Shown: in pieces, positions 5,401 through 8,226 of the stretch
Position numbering within the stretch: position 1 is the first letter of the stretch
Layout of the letters: each line of letters opens with the position of its first letter
Assembly: GCA_030596365.1 (NCBI GenBank)
Contig: JAUVKG010000111.1
Location: 1 to 8,226, forward strand
Direction of reading: 5' to 3'
Length of the DNA stretch: 8,226 nucleotides
From: Chlamydiota bacterium
GTDB taxonomy: Bacteria; Auribacterota; UBA3054; B51-G9
The notes under the pieces: model-generated
Told to the model about the DNA's origin: nothing
Database searches by the model: none
What the model saw: only the letters and a program-made list of their open reading frames with translations
Made by a program: the position numbers and the translations under genes

Positions 5401-8226
5401 ATGAAACATCAAATTAGAGCAGTATTGTTTGATCTTGACGGCGTAGTAGTTTTCACAGATAAATATCATTACCTCGGTTGGAAAAAACTCGCGGATGAGA
5501 AAGGTTGGGATTTTAATGAGAAAATAAATCATGCATGCAGAGGAATTCCACGCATGTCTTCTTTGCAGGTTATTCTCGACCACAACAACATAGATTTACT
5601 GCAAGACGAAAAGGAAAAACTCGCAAATCTTAAAAACGAATACTACAAAGAACTGATCAAGCAAATTAACAATGATAATCTCTATCCGGGAATTATTAAT
5701 TTTCTTGAAAAACTTAGAGCAGAAGGCGTAAGGCTTTCAATTTGTTCTTCGAGTAAAAACGCGATGACAGTTTTGGATGCATTGGACTTAACAAAATATT
5801 TTGATGCTGTAGTAGGCGGAAACGATATTGAAAATCCGAAACCCGCTCCGGAAATTTTCCTTAAAGGCGCAAAACTTTTAAATATGCATCCCGTTCATTG
5901 TATCGTTTTTGAAGATGCCGAATCGGGTGTTGATGCTGCTCACGCTGCAAAAATGAAATGTATAGGCGTTGGGACTCCGGAACTTTTGCCCGAGGCTCAC
6001 GAACATGTTACAGATTACGGTGAAATAGATATTCGTGCTTTGCTTGACGCAGGTCGTGTAAAAAAAATTATTGAAGAGCCGTGGAATGTTACAGAAACTG
6101 AAATTAAAAAAAACAGATTTCCTTTTTGGGAATCTGTTTTTGCTTTGTCAAACGGAATTTTTGGTGTTCGCGGCTCGTTCGAAGAAACCAATACAGGTTA
6201 TGACGAATATCCTGCCACATTTGTTAATGGTATTTGTGGTTATGAACCATATAATCATCTCTGGAAACTGCCGGGTTATCCGGAAACGCATCACGCGATT
6301 TTAAATATTTGTGACTGGACAAAAATTGATTTAACAGTTGACGGAGAAATGTTCAGTATTGAATCTTCAGAAATTCTTGAACATAAAAGAACGTTGAATA
6401 TGAAATGGGGGGTTCTTGAACGTGAATTCAAATGGAAAACATTATCCGGGAAAGTTATTAACGTGAAAACTTCCCGGCTCGTTTCTATGGTTCAACGGCA
6501 TATTGCGGTTTTGCGGTATGAAGTAACTCCGGAAGAAAATTGTGAAATAAAACTGTCAAGCCAATTGGATTTAGAAACTATAAGCAAGGTTAAAGCAGGA
6601 GACCACAAAAAAATTACCGGAATGGCTGTGAAAAACGGCGCTGATATTGTTAATATTGAAATAAAAACATCGGATGATAAAGTTGCTCTTGCTCAAACAT
6701 ATTCTTTTGAAGGAAAATCTAATGATTTAAATTTCGAAGTTTCAAAAAAAAATAAAGCAGGGGAATCAGTTGTTCTTGATAAATTCTTTTCTGTTTTTTC
6801 AATAATGGACGCTGCTGAAAATGAAATTACAGGATTGGTTGAAAAAGAAATTATTGCCGCACGTAAAAATGGTTTCGATAAATTACTTGAAGATCAAAAA
6901 AACTTCTGGACTGATTATTGGAATGATGTAGATATTCAAATCGAAGGCAATTTGCAGGACCAGCAGGGAGTGCGATTTAGTCTGTTCCATCTTCGGCAGA
7001 GTAATCCTGAAACGCCGAACAGAAGCATCAGCGCAACCGGTTTATCGGGTGATGGATATTGTGGTCATGTTTTCTGGGATACTGAAATGTATATGATTCC
7101 GGCTTTTATTTATTCACAGCCGGAAACTGTACGCGGTTTGCTTGAATACAGATACAGTATTTTAGACAAAGCGCGTGAACGAGCAATTCAAATGCAGGGC
7201 AAAGGCGCTCTGTTTTCCTGGAATTCGCTAAAAGGTGAAGAATGCGGGCATGTTTATGAAGCGGCAACGGCAGAATATCACCTTCTTCCGGATATCGCTT
7301 TTGCGATAGGAATGTATGACCGGTTAGTTGGTGATAATGATTTTACATACAATAAAGGTTCGGAAATCATTTTTGAAATGTGCCGATTTATGGTTGACAG
7401 AGGTTGTTATCCAGAAAATAAAGGCGGAAAATTTTGTATAAATGTTGTTTGCGGCCCTGATGAATATGGCTGCGGTGTTAATAACAACGCCTATACAAAT
7501 GAAATGACAAAATGGATGTTTGATTATGCTGTTTCGCTTCACGAGCGTATGAAAAAAGAGGCGCCTGAACTGCTTGCGAAACTTTCAGAAAAAATTAATT
7601 TGTCGAAAGATGAAGTTTGCGAATGGAAAAATGCGGCTGATAATATGTTTCTCCAACAGCCTGATGAAAATAATGTTATCCCGCAGGATGATTGTTTTAT
7701 GGATATGGATCCGGTTGATATGGACCTCATTCCAAAGAATACTGATATAAGAGGTGACTATCATCCGCTTAATCTTTGGCGATTGCAGGTAGTTAAGCAG
7801 GCAGATATTTTGTTAATGCTTTTTATTCTCGGAAATAAATATTCAAAAGAAATTAAAAAAGCTAATTATGATTATTACGAACCTAAAACTAATCACGGCT
7901 CATCTCTTTCACCGTGCATTCATAATATTATCGCCTGTGAAATCGGACTTTTTGATGACGCGTACAGCTTTTTCCGTCAGACGGCTTTGATGGATCTTAA
8001 CGATTTTAAAAACAACACTAAAGACGGAGTTCATTCGGCTTGTCTTGGTGGTTGCTGGATGACAGTTGTGAACGGTTTTGCCGGTATGCGTGATTATCCG
8101 GGCAAATTAATTTTCAATCCTGTGTTACCGGACGCGTGGACAAGTTACAGTTTTAAAGTAGTTTACAAAGAGAGAAAATTCAACGTTAAAGTTGATGGTT
8201 CCGGAGTTGAATATAAATTGCTTGAA
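5401..8226 (+). CDS. Beta-phosphoglucomutase / GH65 phosphorylase fusion, 3' end missing
   Basis: One frame runs 942 codons from ATG 5401 to the window end without a stop; an in-frame TAA at 5383 fixes the start region. Residues 1 to about 215 are a beta-phosphoglucomutase of the HAD superfamily: F-D11-L-D13-G (nucleophile and acid/base), R51 in GIPRMSS, CSSSKN (115-120), K147 in NPKPAPEIF, and E171-D172 in FEDAESG. After a short linker, GH65 begins near 225: FPFWESVFALSNG, then the beta-sandwich, the (alpha/alpha)6 barrel from about 525 with FWDTEMY (558-564), catalytic acid E688 in CGPDEY, KQAD (799-802) and the phosphate-site HGSSLS (832-837). The C-terminal sheet is nearly finished, so little is missing. 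GH65 phosphorylases split alpha-glucosides such as maltose, trehalose, kojibiose or nigerose with phosphate to beta-glucose 1-phosphate; the mutase makes glucose 6-phosphate. Both act in the cytoplasm, and no signal peptide is present. The disaccharide is undetermined. A hydrolase role for the GH65 part is less likely given the HxSSLS phosphate site. Confidence 0.93.
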   Translation, partial: MKHQIRAVLFDLDGVVVFTDKYHYLGWKKLADEKGWDFNEKINHACRGIPRMSSLQVILDHNNIDLLQDEKEKLANLKNEYYKELIKQINNDNLYPGIINFLEKLRAEGVRLSICSSSKNAMTVLDALDLTKYFDAVVGGNDIENPKPAPEIFLKGAKLLNMHPVHCIVFEDAESGVDAAHAAKMKCIGVGTPELLPEAHEHVTDYGEIDIRALLDAGRVKKIIEEPWNVTETEIKKNRFPFWESVFALSNGIFGVRGSFEETNTGYDEYPATFVNGICGYEPYNHLWKLPGYPETHHAILNICDWTKIDLTVDGEMFSIESSEILEHKRTLNMKWGVLEREFKWKTLSGKVINVKTSRLVSMVQRHIAVLRYEVTPEENCEIKLSSQLDLETISKVKAGDHKKITGMAVKNGADIVNIEIKTSDDKVALAQTYSFEGKSNDLNFEVSKKNKAGESVVLDKFFSVFSIMDAAENEITGLVEKEIIAARKNGFDKLLEDQKNFWTDYWNDVDIQIEGNLQDQQGVRFSLFHLRQSNPETPNRSISATGLSGDGYCGHVFWDTEMYMIPAFIYSQPETVRGLLEYRYSILDKARERAIQMQGKGALFSWNSLKGEECGHVYEAATAEYHLLPDIAFAIGMYDRLVGDNDFTYNKGSEIIFEMCRFMVDRGCYPENKGGKFCINVVCGPDEYGCGVNNNAYTNEMTKWMFDYAVSLHERMKKEAPELLAKLSEKINLSKDEVCEWKNAADNMFLQQPDENNVIPQDDCFMDMDPVDMDLIPKNTDIRGDYHPLNLWRLQVVKQADILLMLFILGNKYSKEIKKANYDYYEPKTNHGSSLSPCIHNIIACEIGLFDDAYSFFRQTALMDLNDFKNNTKDGVHSACLGGCWMTVVNGFAGMRDYPGKLIFNPVLPDAWTSYSFKVVYKERKFNVKVDGSGVEYKLLE

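Noticed and set aside
5269..5583. 104-residue frame on the - strand
   Set aside because: It is made of the second repeat plus the antisense of the clearly coding mutase start, with no domain and a low-complexity reading.
6071..6304. 77-residue + strand frame
   Set aside because: It lies inside the GH65 part of the fusion in another frame; the fusion frame carries the conserved motifs.
7324..7730. Two adjacent - strand frames of 72 and 63 residues
   Set aside because: Both are antisense to the GH65 catalytic region and show no recognisable features.

Overview
The window is a stretch of bacterial chromosome, mostly AT-rich, with five protein genes all on the + strand. The first gene is cut by the left edge and the last by the right edge. 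Most genes have no strong Shine-Dalgarno sequence. Intergenic gaps carry short palindromic repeats of kinds I recall from many environmental and gut bacterial genomes. The gene content (a parallel beta-helix carbohydrate-type protein, a sulfatase, a disaccharide phosphorylase and a sugar kinase) suggests a glycan-degrading, probably anaerobic heterotroph. Lentisphaerota/Kiritimatiellota, Bacteroidota, Spirochaetota or Elusimicrobiota relatives would all fit. I cannot fix the phylum from this sequence.

Left part (1-2439). The 3' part of a pectate-lyase-3-like beta-helix gene is followed 32 bases later by a sulfatase of the N-sulfoglucosamine sulfohydrolase (SGSH)-like type with an intact C-S-P-S-R site. 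The two are close enough to be cotranscribed and would fit degradation of a sulfated polysaccharide. The sulfatase is clearly richer in G+C than its neighbours.

Middle (2440-3636). A 244-base gap holds CTTAG-type and TAACGAAGTAACG-type repeats. It leads into a single metallo-beta-lactamase-fold hydrolase gene of unknown substrate. A good extended -10 promoter lies just before the next gene.

Right part (3637-8226). A ROK-like sugar kinase with an extra N-terminal domain is followed, after a 375-base gap full of nested palindromic repeats, by one long open frame (942 codons, no stop before the window end). That frame fuses a beta-phosphoglucomutase (HAD superfamily) to a glycoside hydrolase family 65 (GH65) phosphorylase. 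Together they form a plausible complete route for an alpha-linked glucose disaccharide. The GH65 part would release beta-glucose 1-phosphate and a free sugar, the mutase part would turn beta-glucose 1-phosphate into glucose 6-phosphate, and the kinase would phosphorylate the free glucose. This route is inferred from family knowledge and gene order. The disaccharide itself cannot be named from the sequence.

I found no tRNA, rRNA, CRISPR array, transposase gene or phage gene.
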